From: Coenobita brevimanus | Lineage: Eukaryota > Arthropoda > Malacostraca > Decapoda > Coenobitidae | NCBI GenBank assembly: GCA_032717465.1 | Contig: CM064732.1 | Span: 30,283,638 to 30,347,637, forward strand | Reading direction: 5' to 3' | Length of the DNA: 64,000 nt | Shown here: piece by piece, positions 21,030-31,759 of the stretch | Numbering within the stretch: position 1 is the first letter of the stretch | How the letters are laid out: every line of letters begins with the position of its first letter | Program-made: the position numbers and the translations under genes | The notes under the pieces: generated by a model | Database searches by the model: none | Told to the model about the DNA's origin: nothing | The model's input: the letters and a program-made list of their open reading frames with translations, nothing else

Positions 21030-22921
21030 ATAATAATCTATCTATCTATCTATCTATCTATTGCCAGACTCCTCAATCCCGTTTGGGGTGGCCACAAACA
21101 AATCGCCTCCAAGTCGCCCTGTCCCCCGCCATTTTACTGCCCTGCTCCCAACTCACACCCCCCTCTCTCATATACCTCTCCACCCCATCCCTCCATCTCA
21201 TCCTCGGCCTCCCCCTCCTTCTTCCCCCCTCCACCTCACTCACATACACTCTCTTCGTCAGTCTTTCACCCTCCATCCTCTCCACATGGCCAAACCACCT
21301 CAGTGTGTTCCTCATAACGCTTCCTATCACATCCACATCCACACCACAACGCTCCTTTATATCCTCATTCGTCAGCCTGTCTCTCCATGTGACTCCACAG
21401 GCTCCTCTTAAATAACTCATTTCCACTGCTCTCACTCTTGACTTGTGTCCTTCCAACAATGTCCAAGCTTCACTTCCATACGTTAGAGTTGGTATCACAA
21501 TACTGTCATGTAGTAACTTTTTCACTTCCATGCTCACTTCCCTGTTTCTTATCACTGCTTTCAAAGAACCAGCAACCTTTCTTCCCTGCTGTACCCTTTC
21601 AAGCACTTCACCCTCCAAACCTCCATCCTTACTCATCACACTACCCAAGTACTTAAACGTACTCACATTTTCCAATTCCTCACCATCCAACCTCGCTGTA
21701 CATTCACTGACTTCACCTCTCTCAAAGACCATCACTTTACTCTTCCCTACATTCACCTTTAGGTTCCGTTTCTTACACACTCTCCCAAACTCATCCACCA
21801 AGCCCTGCAGCTCCCCTTCGTCTTCACTCAACAACACAGTGTCATCTGCAAACAACAGTACAGGGAGTTTCCAAACACTATCCTCTCTCACCAGGGCTCC
21901 AACATCCACTACCCTACCTTGTACCTCTTTTATTACCCCATCCATGTACAGACTGAACAACCATGGAGACATGACACATCCCTGTTTCAACCCAACCTTC
22001 AAAGAGAAAAATTCACTCAGTTCACCATCCACACGCACTGCAGCCTTAGCACCATCATACATACTCTTCACAGCATTCAACAACTTCCCATCTACTCCAT
22101 ATATTCTTAATACTTTCCACAATTCTTGTTTATCCACCCTGTCATATGCTTTCTCCAAATCCATGAAAGCCGCATACAACTTCTTTCCCTTCTCTAGAAA
22201 CTTTTCCACTAATGATCTAAGAATGAATATCTGATCTACACAACCTCTTCCCTTCCTAAAGCCTCCCTGTTCTTCTCCAATTAATTTCTCTGTTCTTTCT
22301 CTAACTCTGTCAATAAGTATCCTACCATACACTTTTCCTATTATACTAAGAAGACAAATGTCCCTATGATTACCACACACTTCTTTTTCCCCTTTTCCTT
22401 TGTACAAGGGAATAATTATACCTGACTTCCAATCCTCCGGGACTCTACTTTCCTCCCAGGCCAATCTGCACATCTTCCACATCCATTCTACTTCTATCTC
22501 TCCCCCATGCTTCAGCATTTCACCACACACTCCATCAATTCCTGGGGCTTTCCCCGATTTAACTTTCTTCATTGCTTCCACAACTTCTGTCCTACTGATT
22601 TCTTCCTGTCTTCTCACCTCCCTCCTTCTCCCAGCCATTCCCCAGCCACTTATACTCGCATTATTTCCATCCTCTATGTTCAACAATTCCTTAAAGTGTT
22701 CTCTCCATCTGCTCACTTTTTCTCCCTTCTCCACTAGTAATCTACTATTTTTATCTTTCACTCTCCTGCTAACGTCACTTCCACCCTGTTTTATTCTTTT
22801 CACCTCTTTTCAGAACATTTTCTTACAGTCCCTCCACTTTACAGTCAAATTCCTTCCAAATTCCTCATCCACTCTCTTCTTACTCTCTCTTACTAATCTT
22901 TTCACCTCTCTTTCTTTCTAC
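21030..22921 (-). mobile_element. LINE-A copy 2 (RTE-like), 5'-truncated
   Basis: On the minus strand the element ends in GTCTGGCAATAGATAGATAG, with the (TAGA)n tail at about 21035-21062. It contains the complete C-terminal two thirds of the ORF. Homology to copies 3 and 4 stops near 22921, inside the region upstream of RT, where a different repeat begins about 10 bases further. One TGA replaces a family Trp codon just upstream of the open segment, near 22804. Confidence 0.88.
21073..22803 (-). pseudogene. LINE-A reverse transcriptase, 576-residue open segment
   Basis: An uninterrupted minus-strand frame. RT motifs in order are GKAPGIDG near residue 85-91, YKGKGEKEVCGNHR near 134-147, RKGRGCVDQIF, FMDLEKAYDR 213-222 (motif A Asp 215), GLKQGCVMSP 271-280 and FADDTVLL 318-325 (catalytic pair). 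C-terminal RTE-type motifs are YGSEAWTLLEG, RWFGHVERM and GRPRMRWRD. The endonuclease is absent through 5' truncation, and a TGA sits just upstream of the open segment. The RT itself could be enzymatically complete, but this copy cannot make the full protein. Confidence 0.85.
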
Positions 22922-22929
22922 ACTCAGAG

Positions 22930-23515
22930 AGCGCATACCTCCACCAATGCCATTGCCATTAAAATGGATTCGGATCCGGATCTCCCCCCAAATTTAAGCA
23001 ATTCTTTCCTTGTCCATGGCCCACTTTTCCCCCAAATTTTATTCAAAGTTATTGAGAACTTTTGGATATACTGTGTAAGATACTCCAGATCAAGATCCAG
23101 ATCCGTCCCCAAATTTAATAATTTCTTCCTTGGCCCATGGTCCACCCTTCCACAAAATTTCATCAAAATCCATAAGTAACTTTTTGTGTAAACACGGATC
23201 CGGATCCGTGGATATACGATCCGGATCTGGATCCATCCCAAATTTTAATCGTTCCTCTCTTGGTCCATGTCCCCCCTTTCTACAAAATTTCAATGAAATT
23301 CATGGAGAAGTTTTGGAGATATTGTACAGGATACTGTCCATCCGGATCCGGGCCAAAATTTGATTAATTTTTCCCTGGCCAGCTGGCCAACCTTCCACAA
23401 AATTTCATTGAGAACCGTTCTTAATTTTTTGAGGAAGCCTATTAACTGGCAGACAGACTGACAAACCAACAAACCAAGCAACACGGGATAAAACATAACC
23501 TCCTTGGTGGAAGTA
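22930..23515 (+). mobile_element. Non-autonomous element with GGATCCGG-rich internal repeats
   Basis: Bounded on the left by ATACCTCCACCAA (from about 22939) and on the right by the reverse complement of TTACTTCCACCAAGG (about 23500-23515), suggesting short terminal inverted repeats. Inside are four imperfect units of about 130 bp carrying GGATCCGGATC-type palindromes, with lines such as CTTGGTCCATG and CACAAAATTTCA recurring. The right end has ACAAACCAACAAACC followed by AAAACATAACCTCCTTGG, an end I associate with widespread invertebrate non-autonomous DNA elements. No coding capacity. Confidence 0.55.
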
Positions 23516-23586
23516 ATAATAATGATGATGATGATACTACTACTCCCACTACAACTACTACTACTATGTCGGAAGAAGATCTTCAC

Positions 23587-23930
23587 TTTTTTTTTTTTTT
23601 TAATGTGTCCGACTCTTGGCAAAGGCTTCAGGGCCTATTTCTCGGGGCAGTGGCCTTTCCCAAGGCCCAGTAGTCCTCCTACGCCTCCATATGTTACCAT
23701 CTCGGCGCTAACGCCCACCGTCCATAGTAAATACATGCTGTCTCATACAGGACTGGTGTACTGGTATTAATGGGGGTAACTTTACAACATGTCGGTGGGT
23801 CTTCTGGTAGATCAGTAAAGTCTGCTTATATGAAATTCAAATCCTTAAACTGTTCCCCACCCAGCCGGGATTTGAACCTGGGTCCATCAAGACTGCAGGC
23901 CGCCTCTCTACCGATTCAGCCACCTACAGT
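23587..23930 (-). mobile_element. tRNA-derived SINE2, copy 1
   Basis: On the minus strand the head has A box TGGCTGAATCGG (complement of 23911-23922) and B box GGTTCAAATCC (complement of 23868-23878), then a body of about 270 bases and a poly-A tail (T-run 23587-23601). It aligns along its whole length with the copy at 53.4 kb. The head resembles a tRNA with a CCA anticodon loop (Trp-like), which is a weak inference. Confidence 0.8.
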
Positions 23931-23939
23931 AATAGTTAG

Positions 23940-24592
23940 ATCTCAGCTAGAACACAATAAAATTGTCCAAGAACAATCTTGATAAGAACTTCCCACAGCT
24001 ATTGCCTAATAAAAACTGAGCCTAAAGGAACCTTGAGTTAAGATCACTGATCTTGTACATGTCACCTTAAGTCATCACAGTTTATAAGTCTACCAAGTTT
24101 GGCTGCTCTAGCTGTAATCCATCACTGAAAATTAAGTGACATCTGGATTACCCGGAAAAGTCTCAAATTTTGACCTCAGACGATCTCAGAAAATAATGAT
24201 CCGATCTGGAAGCACTGTATTGTTGCCACGTCCCAGGTATACGCCACAAAAATTTTAGTCCTCTAATTTAAGTGGTTCTTGAGCTTTATGGTCACTTTTT
24301 TTTCTGGATCTTATCCAGGTTCCGTTAGTCAGATCAGGATGATATTTGGTCAGATGAAGCAACAAACTTGTACTGTTATGTGGCTAAGAATGAAGGCTGC
24401 AGCTCAAACGGTATGCAGATGGCAACGATATAGATCCTCCTTTGAATAATAATATTGACAATATCAAGAAAACTTCCCACGCGGATGTGGGAAGTTTTAA
24501 TAATAATATTAACAAAAACAAGAAATCGTCCAACAGTGACGTAAGAAGCTTTGACTAGAACGCAACGCCATACAATTGTTCAAGGACAATTT
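23940..24592 (+). repeat. Family Q, copy interrupted by LINE-B copy 1
   Basis: Shows the Q blocks CACAGCTATTGCCTA, ACTGATCTTGTACATGTCACC and TTTTGACCTCA. A hairpin follows with perfect 12-base arms at 24469-24480 and 24487-24498 (AAAACTTCCCAC, 6-base loop). A second Q copy then starts near 24555 (CAATTGTTCAAGGACAATTTTC) and is cut at about 24592 by LINE-B. Confidence 0.65.
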
Positions 24593-24922
24593 TCTCTATC
24601 TATCTATCTATATACCTAGGCTGCTTCCCCCAAGGAAAGAGAGGTAGCCGAGACAGGACGACACACTCCCCATTTACTCATCCATTCAAACACATTCATT
24701 CGCATCTTAGCCCCAAAGGGGAGAACAGACAGATCCTCACCGCACCACACTGCACAAGGGTCAATTGCGCAATGCAATCAGTAACATCCGCAGCAGGGCC
24801 CGACAGCAGAGCTGGTTTACCCCTGCCACATCATAACAGACTCATCCCCTTACCCGCACCTGACCTGAAATAGCTGATCAGACCAAATGCGGGAGAATAT
24901 CCCCTCAGGGCTGCGTCATCAC

Positions 24923-26698
24923 TTATTCATTCACAATTTCTCTCCACCCATTTCTGTCACGCACAGCCACTCTTCCTTGCTCAACAGACATCCCTCTCGC
25001 ATCCAGTGCTCTCTTCACACTGTCCATCCATCCTATTCGTGGTCTTCCTCTCAGCCTTACACCTCTCACATCAGATCTAGTTATCTTTTTCACCAATCGC
25101 TCATTATCCATTCTCTCCATATGCCCAAACCATCGCAACACCCTCTGCTCAACTCTACCAGCCATCTCCCGAACAACTCCAGTTCTCCTTCACACTTCAT
25201 CATTCCACACTCGATCCATACGCGTCACTCCACACATACTCCTCAGACACCTCATCTCCATTACATTCAAACTTTTCCTCTCTGCTACACCCATATTCCA
25301 TGTTTCAGCCCCATACAATGCAGTCGGTACCACAACACCCTCATACAGCCTTCTCTTTACATCCATTCTAACCGAACGACATCTAAACACTTTTTTCATT
25401 CCTCCCAGCACCTTTCCTACTTCATTTATTCTAAACTTCACTTCTGCATCTATTCTTCCATCCACAGCAACATGTGACCCTAAATATTTAAAACACTCTA
25501 CCTCCTCAAGTAACTCGCCATTCAAAACTATATTCATCCCCCTACCATCTACCAACCTCGTACACTTCATCACTTTACTCTTATTCTCATTTACTTTCAA
25601 TTTCCTCCTTTTACACACCCTTCCAAGCTCCTCTACCAACTGTCTCCATCTCTCCTCTGAATAAGCCACCAGTGCAGTATCATCTGCAAACAGCAGCTGC
25701 TTCAGATTCCACTCTCCACCATCAACATTCACCAGACTCAGACCTCCACCTAAAACTCTTGCATTCACCTCCCTTACAACACCATCCATGTAAATATTAA
25801 ACAACCAAGGCGACATCACACATCCCTGTCGCAGCCCCACTCTCACAGGAAACCAATCACTCACAGCATTTCCCACTCTTACACACGCTCTACTATTTAC
25901 ATAAAAACTTTTCACCCCTTTTAATAACCTACCATCAAGTCCATACAATCTTAAAACAGTCCACAAAGCCTCCCTATCAATTCTATCACACGCTTTCTCT
26001 AAATCCATAAATGCCCAAAACACATCCTTGCCTTTCTCTAAATACTTTTCACACACTTGTCTCACTGCAAACACCTGATCCACGCATCCCCTCCCTCTCC
26101 TAAAGCCACACTGCTCATCACCAATCACTCCCTCTGTACCCTCTCTAACTCTCATAATTAACACTCTACCATACACCTTACCTACAACACTCAACAGACT
26201 TATACCCCTAAAGCTAGTACATTCATACTTATCACCCTTGCCTTTATACAACTGGACCACACAAGCACTTGCCCAGTCAACTGGCACCATACCTTTCACA
26301 AAGCACACATTTAACAATCTTACTAACCAGTCAACAATAATCACTCCACCACCCTTCAGGCATTCCACAGCACACCCATCCATACCTGCAGCTTTCCCTG
26401 TTTTCATCTCCTTTACTGCCTTCTGCACTTCCTCCTTCGTGATCAAAGAATCATTCAACTCTCCCAACACATTTATTCCTTGCACCCTTCCATCCGCCAC
26501 AAGCTCAGCCACCCTTTCCTCCTCTACATTTAACAATCTTTCAAAATACTCTGCCCATCTCTTCCTTACTGCATCCATCTCAATTAACATCCTTCCATCC
26601 TCTGCTTTTACTCGTTCTTCCTTCCCAGACTCTCCCTTTCGCACCCTTTTCACCTCCTTCCAAAACATTTTCTTATTCTGTTGAAAATTCTCTGTCAC
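24923..26698 (-). pseudogene. LINE-B reverse transcriptase, one nonsense codon
   Basis: The open segment 25190-26698 has GKAAGMDG, YKGKGDKYECTSFRGISLLS, RRGRGCVDQVF, FMDLEKACDRID (motif A), GLRQGCVMSPWLF and FADDTALV (catalytic pair). It continues to YGAETWNMG and MCGVTRMDRV. A TGA at about 25187-25189 replaces an Arg codon that copy 2 retains, the change expected from CpG decay. The same frame then continues at 24923-25165 with RWFGHMERMDNERL and GRPRIGWMDS. The upstream link to the endonuclease is broken by a one-base shift near 26696. Confidence 0.86.
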
Positions 26699-27354
26699 CG
26701 CCTACCCCACCTCTCATCTGCTGCCATTTTAGCATCACGCACAGCCCTTCTCGCCTTATACCTCTTTTCCTTATACTTCTCATATGACATCTCATCCTTC
26801 CTCTGCAGCCACACTTCATATGCACGTCTCTTCTCAGCCACAGCCATACTTACTTCCTCGCACCACCATTCACTTCCTTTTCTTACACCACCACCCACAC
26901 GTCTCACACCACACACCTCTTTTGCATGCCCCACCACAGCACTCTTAAATAACTGCCATTCCTCCTCCACACTGCCATTTTCCCGATCTTTCACTGCGTT
27001 CCACTCATCTTTCAATTTCTCCTGATACTCTATCTTTTTCTCCCTTCTATCCAACTCACTCACTTTCAAAACCTCCCTGCCACACCTAACTCTCCTAGCT
27101 CTCACCCATCTCTTACCTACTCTTAACTTTCCCTCCACCAGGTAGTGGTCAGACATACCTCCACCCTCCCTTCTCAGAACTCTCACATCCAACAATCTTC
27201 CTATTACATTCCTAGACACAACCACATAGTCCATCAAAGCTCTATCAACAACCCTTCCACCCTCCTGTTTCACCCATGTATACTTATAAATATCTTTCTT
27301 CTCAAACAGCGTATTTCCAATCACCATCTCTCGCTCAACACACATCGCTATCAT
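26695..27354 (-). pseudogene. LINE-B endonuclease C-terminal part and linker
   Basis: The 219-residue frame starts inside the AP-endonuclease-like domain with GNTLFEKKDIYKYTW. It keeps the DYVVV strand and the terminal catalytic SDHYLV motif, followed by a basic, coiled linker ending ADERWGRR. The N-terminal catalytic Asn and Glu are missing through 5' truncation. A single-base shift separates it from the RT frame. Confidence 0.8.
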
Positions 27355-27378
27355 TCGCTCCCCATTTTCATTTCGGCT

Positions 27379-28200
27379 TATTAGAAGCCGAGCTATAAAG
27401 TGACATTGAGGTCAAGGTCACTGATGTTGTGCATGTCATCTGAGGCCATCACAGTCTATAAGTACACCAAAATGGTTGGCTTTAGCTTTAATCCTTCATG
27501 GAAAAATACGGTGAAATCTGGAATATCTGGAATATTCATAATTTTTTTTACTCCAGGTGAGGTCAAGGTCATTGATCTTGAACATATCACTTTAGGTCAT
27601 CACATTCTATAAACCTTCAAATTTGGTGGCCCTAGCTTTAATGCTTCATGGAAAATAGGTGACATCCAAAATATCCAGAAAAGTAGCAATTTTTGACCCA
27701 AGGCGAGGTCAATGTCATTGATCTTACTCGTGTCACCTTAGGTCATCACAGACTAAAAGTCCACCAAGTTTGGTGGCTGTAGCTTTAGTTCTTTATGGAA
27801 AATTATGTGACATCCGGAATATCGGGAGAAGTCCCAATATTTTATGTGAGATGATCTCAGAGAATAATTAAACGATTGGAAGTATACTTCTCTGCACTGC
27901 CTCCTCCTTGAGGCTATAATGTAGTAAAATTTCTGCTTCCTAAACTAAGTGGTTCTTGAGACAGCGTGGCTGACTCACTTTTCTGTGTTCCGGATGATAT
28001 CAGGAGATCCGGTTGGAAGATTTCCACCATATTTGGCCAAAACAAGTGGACTGCTGCTCGACTAAACTGACCTTGTTGAAGGCTGAAATATAGCAGTTTA
28101 ATAATACTAGTACTAATACTAATACTAATACTAATAATGACAATAACAAGAAAACTTACAGCAGGGATGTGGAAAGTTTTAATGGAAGAGGAGATGAACA
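27379..28200 (+). repeat. Family Q, second part with AGGTCA direct repeats
   Basis: Continues the Q copy cut at 24592, beginning at the TTAGAAGCCGAGC block. Three tandem units of about 150 bp begin at 27409, 27560 and 27706. The first two open with AGGTCAAGGTCA, two AGGTCA half-sites with no spacer. The copy ends with the GACAGCGTGGCTGACTC and CACCATATTTGGCC blocks and a (TAC/TAA)n run near 28105-28135. Confidence 0.65.
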
Positions 28201-28573
28201 ACAAAGCTAAAGTTGTAGACAGGATTTAGCTCATTCAGTTAGTGATATTTCCAAGTCTGCATATCCTGGTTGGGTGGTAGAAACATTACAGTGAAAAATA
28301 CGTCCTGTGAAACAGTTAACAGGTAAACGGAGAGGGAAAGGGAAGTGAAGGGAGTGAGAGAGAGAGAGAGAGGTGAAGGGCAAGGAAAGGCTAGGTACAG
28401 AGTGATGCGGGAAAGAATCAGGGGAGAGAGGAAAGATGAAGAAGGTGAGAGGGGGGGGGGTCAGGAAGGGAGCGATGGGAGAGGTGAGAGGGTAAGGGGT
28501 AAAGAGGTGGCGCCGATGAGCTTAATTCAGCCAGCAGTATATTTAATGATTTTCCATTATGGAGGCTATCCAT

Positions 28574-28574
<1 letters not shown>
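28201..28574. other. No recognised feature; GA-rich stretch
   Basis: Purine-rich sequence at about 28330-28510 gives open frames rich in Arg, Glu and Gly on plus. It has no domain and is treated as low complexity. Confidence 0.5.

Positions 28575-28651
<77 letters not shown>
28575..28651. repeat. (GT)n microsatellite
   Basis: Long uninterrupted GT array grading into GTGC/GCGC and GTGT variants to about 28760. Confidence 0.95.
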
Positions 28652-28652
<1 letters not shown>

Positions 28653-28984
28653 CGCGCGCGCCAGTGCATGGGTGTATGTGCCCGTGCGTGCGTGCGTGAG
28701 TGTCCATGCGTGGATGCTTGTGTGCAAGTTTGTGCATGTGTGTTTGGGTGTTTGGGTATATAGGTATGTATGTATTCATATATAATTGCGTGTGATTATG
28801 TGCATACGTGAGTGTGTGCCTATGTACAGAACACCCACGGAGTGAGAGAAGTGGTGTGGCTGGGGGTGATCAGGTTTCCTCACTGCTGGTATCCCTTTGG
28901 TAGGTGCAGGTGGCTGGGGCATACTGAGCCTCTGTAAGTATTGCACGCAGCTATGCTCTAACACTGGGGGCGGGGTGGTGGTGG

Positions 28985-29180
28985 TCAGGTACACAGGACT
29001 ACATACGAAGTACAGATAGCTAACAGGAGGTTTACTGACTCATAACGAGGATATCTATTAAAAAATACGCTACGGTCTGACAAACGTGTGGAATAAAGGA
29101 ACAGAAAAGAGGAAGGCTTACCCATCCACCACAACATTTGGAATAAAATAAAATACTCGTAAAATAAAATAAATGGCACA
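28985..29180 (-). mobile_element. CR1-D 3'-UTR fragment
   Basis: The minus strand aligns with the 3' part of the CR1-D element at 59.2-59.4 kb (shared GGTAAGCCTTCCTCTTTTCT-like block, GTCAGA..GTAG and GTTAGCTATCTGTACTT). No coding part is included, so this is a very short 5'-truncated copy or fragment. Confidence 0.5.
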
Positions 29181-29269
29181 ATAAGAAAGCTTGCTTGTCA
29201 GAACGAACACGCTAGGAAAATATTATGGGAAGGAGGTAATATGCCCTATTACAGTGTGTAAATTTAGTC

Positions 29270-30650
29270 AAAATCAATATCTTTAAAATTATTAGTAATC
29301 AAATGATAGATTTTTATCTCGATGACACAAATACCTGTTTGATCTATGTCTCTGGCAAGTCAGACCGCTTAATGAACTGCTTTGAGACCCACTGTCTCTG
29401 TTATGCAGTTGTGCAATCTTTGTTAAGGAGTTGCAGATTTGTACTGTATGGGAAGTCTTTAATAACCTCAAAATTTCTACCAGTGTCATAGCTGTTCAGC
29501 TTTTCACAAAAATGTCTCAGGTAAAGACAAGAGTACAAGCTTGGACTCATCTGCATCTCCTGGTGGTGTCAGAGAGAGAGTTTCCTGTAGCAGAGCCACC
29601 ACTGTCAGAGATCTCCGTTATGGGCTGTATCTCAGGAGGACTAGTGACCAAAACAGGAAGAATTACAACACTGACCAACTTGACACTGACCTTATGATAG
29701 TGTTGCTTGCTCAGTGAAGCAGAGCAAATCCTAGTTTTTGTGGGTCAGTCATAAACAGCCATGTCAGGATCAAAGCTAAGTTGAAAACGATGTGGGAATA
29801 GGCTAACAAGCTGTCTACAGGCAGAGCAAAGCTAAAGTAAAAAGAAAGATTTATCGAGAAGCTTGATGGATTAATAGACATACATACCTTCAGATGCGAT
29901 ATCAAGACTTGTTCGGATGCTGGTTGCAATTCTGTCTGTGCCAGTGGAGATTGTCACTGTAGCTGAGAGTAAAAAGATTCCAGTGATAGATATGGATCTC
30001 ATAATATAATCTCAAAGGAAAGAATTTGATGAATTTGGGGATGACTGTTGAGTTTTACGTTGGGATGTATATGTTAAGCTGGTTCAGTATAAAGATCAAC
30101 AGAAAATGGATACAAAGACAAGGCATCTCCTATTTCAGCTGGAACTCTTAAGAAGACAGAGTGAGGGAGTGAGAAGGTGGTCATACCAACAGTGAAGATA
30201 TTAGCTTGGTATGGTCACAGTGAGCCTATACTCCATGCTATGCTGTGTAATGAAGATAAACTGAAGAGAAATGATACAGTAGAGAAGATACTGAATATTA
30301 TAGGTGAAAGAGATGAGATGACCCAATTAAGAGATAACAAGGTAGGAGCTAGAAATTCATCATCAGTCAAAGCTGATGCGACTTCACTGTCGGACCGTAC
30401 TGACTGGACTTTGGGAGTATCAGAACCACCCCTCCCTATACCTGCTGTCTGACAACATCAAAGGTCAAGGAATCTGTGATGAATCCCATGGTTGTTCCTG
30501 GCTGGCCTTTACAAACCCAATCAGTGGAGAGATGTGTCAAGATGACACCTGAAGCTAATGCCCATGTTTATAGTCAGGACAGAAGAAATCGCTATATCAG
30601 GGTCAGGTGGTCAGTCGAGAACTCATAGGCAAAAACAAAAGCATGAAAGG
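29270..30650 (+). pseudogene. Decayed coding segment of unidentified family
   Basis: Several plus-strand frames look like remnants of one protein. At 29303-29491 the reading is IDFYLDDTNTCLIYV. At 30177-30452 it is VIPTVKILAWYGHSEPILHAMLCNEDK, then DATSLSDRTDWTLGVSEPPLP. At 30500-30600, another frame gives WPLQTQSVERCVKM and SQDRRNRYIR. The last part recalls a family of uncharacterised proteins in invertebrate genomes with a TQxVERxVKxVTEA...RDGFI pattern, which I cannot name. Stops and shifts separate the pieces. It could be a transposon-borne gene or a retrocopy. Confidence 0.4.
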
Positions 30651-30659
30651 CATGATGTC

Positions 30660-31075
30660 TTTAGTTAATATTGTAAAACACTGTTGAATGTATACAAATT
30701 GGTAATTTCTTGATGTTTTGAATAAAAAAGTTCAGTGTTATCACCAACTGTAAGTAATACTGGCACATTTCGACACAAAATCGAAGTTGGTAAGGACTGT
30801 TTAATCTACATTTTGTAGACTTATTTGAATTCCTAATACAAAAGTACATTATATCATTAGTAGTTCTTGAAACTGTACAAACTGACATCCTAATGAACTA
30901 TGCAGAACATAATTATGCACTCTGTAATCACCAGTATACATATATCTACATATCTATGCATCTGTCAAATAACACACACAGTCGCAGAACATTCTCGTAA
31001 GTAAGCTATATTCTTGTGTGGCGGGCCTTACACCCTACGCCCGCTCCACTCTGACAATGTCAGGTGGAAAATCTC
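30660..31075. other. No recognised gene
   Basis: AT-rich. A TCCACTCTGACAATGTCAGG block at about 31046-31066 matches, in reverse complement, the left edge of an unidentified insertion at 60.28 kb. Confidence 0.45.
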
Positions 31076-31139
31076 AACACACACACACACACACACACAC
31101 AGTCGTCAGCGTACACGTCAGCGTGGAATAAACAACGTT

Positions 31140-31513
31140 TGATTACTGTAGCCTTTAGTTTCGAAACATTTCTCTAAGCTGGATTTTAAATGTATATATA
31201 GCCTTAGCAGTTATTACTGTTGCTGGTATTATTTTATTGTTCCAGTGAGCGAATATTAAATTACTGTTTTCCAGTAATTGTGCTGCATCTCTTACCTTTG
31301 AGTTTAAATCTATTATTTCCAGTCACAGCATCGCTCTGTATTTCGAATAAATTGTCATATCTAACGCCATGGAATTTAAGAATTTTACATACTTGTACTA
31401 GATCTCCACTAAGTTTATATATATATATATATATATATATCCACTCCTACATTGCCCCATGAGGAGCGTAGGAGCTCGGGGCTAGGCAGTTGGTCCTGAC
31501 ATTTAAGATGAGA

Positions 31514-31556
<43 letters not shown>

Positions 31557-31750
31557 AGAAAATGAAATTAATTTTTAGACGTTCTCCGTAGGACAAATAT
31601 AACAATGTTGGAACCATACCAGTGGCTCTGCGTTACACATTTTTTAGTCTGTCTTCGTCCCTGATAAGGTTCGAGCACCAGTACTGGTCACAGTATTTTA
31701 GGCGTAGTCTAACTAGTGATGTATAAAGCTTAGAGATTATTTCGGGTGTT
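31140..31750 (-). mobile_element. CR1-D 3'-terminal fragment with nested R copy 4
   Basis: The minus strand aligns block by block with CR1-D at 59.5-60.08 kb. Shared blocks include the end of RT (SP..DEDRL-type segment near 31650-31690), the RNRLKLKG-like region near 31290-31330, and the 3' UTR. It is 5'-truncated near 31750. A short R fragment with (TA)n arrays interrupts it at about 31409-31552. Confidence 0.65.
31409..31552 (-). mobile_element. Repeat R copy 4, 5'-truncated, with target-site duplication
   Basis: The 73-bp terminal piece of R lies at 31441-31513 on minus (CTCATCTTAAATGTCAGG ... GTAGGAGTGGAT), followed by a (TA)n tail. AAGTTTATATATA occurs on both sides, from about 31410 and again from about 31512. 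That is the signature of target-primed insertion of a 5'-truncated retroposon with an AT-type tail. Confidence 0.7.
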
Positions 31751-31759
31751 TGGGATCAA

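Larger units (their letters stand above)
24593..27378 (-). mobile_element. LINE-B copy 1 (RTE-like), 2.8 kb, nearly full ORF
   Basis: A second RTE-like family, distinct from LINE-A. On the minus strand it contains part of the endonuclease, the whole RT and about 290 bases of 3' UTR. The UTR ends in GGGGAAGCAGCCTAGGTATA and a (TAGA)n tail at about 24595-24611. The two flanks (24592 and 27379) together make a continuous Q repeat, so the LINE inserted into a Q copy. It is 5'-truncated within the endonuclease. Confidence 0.88.
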
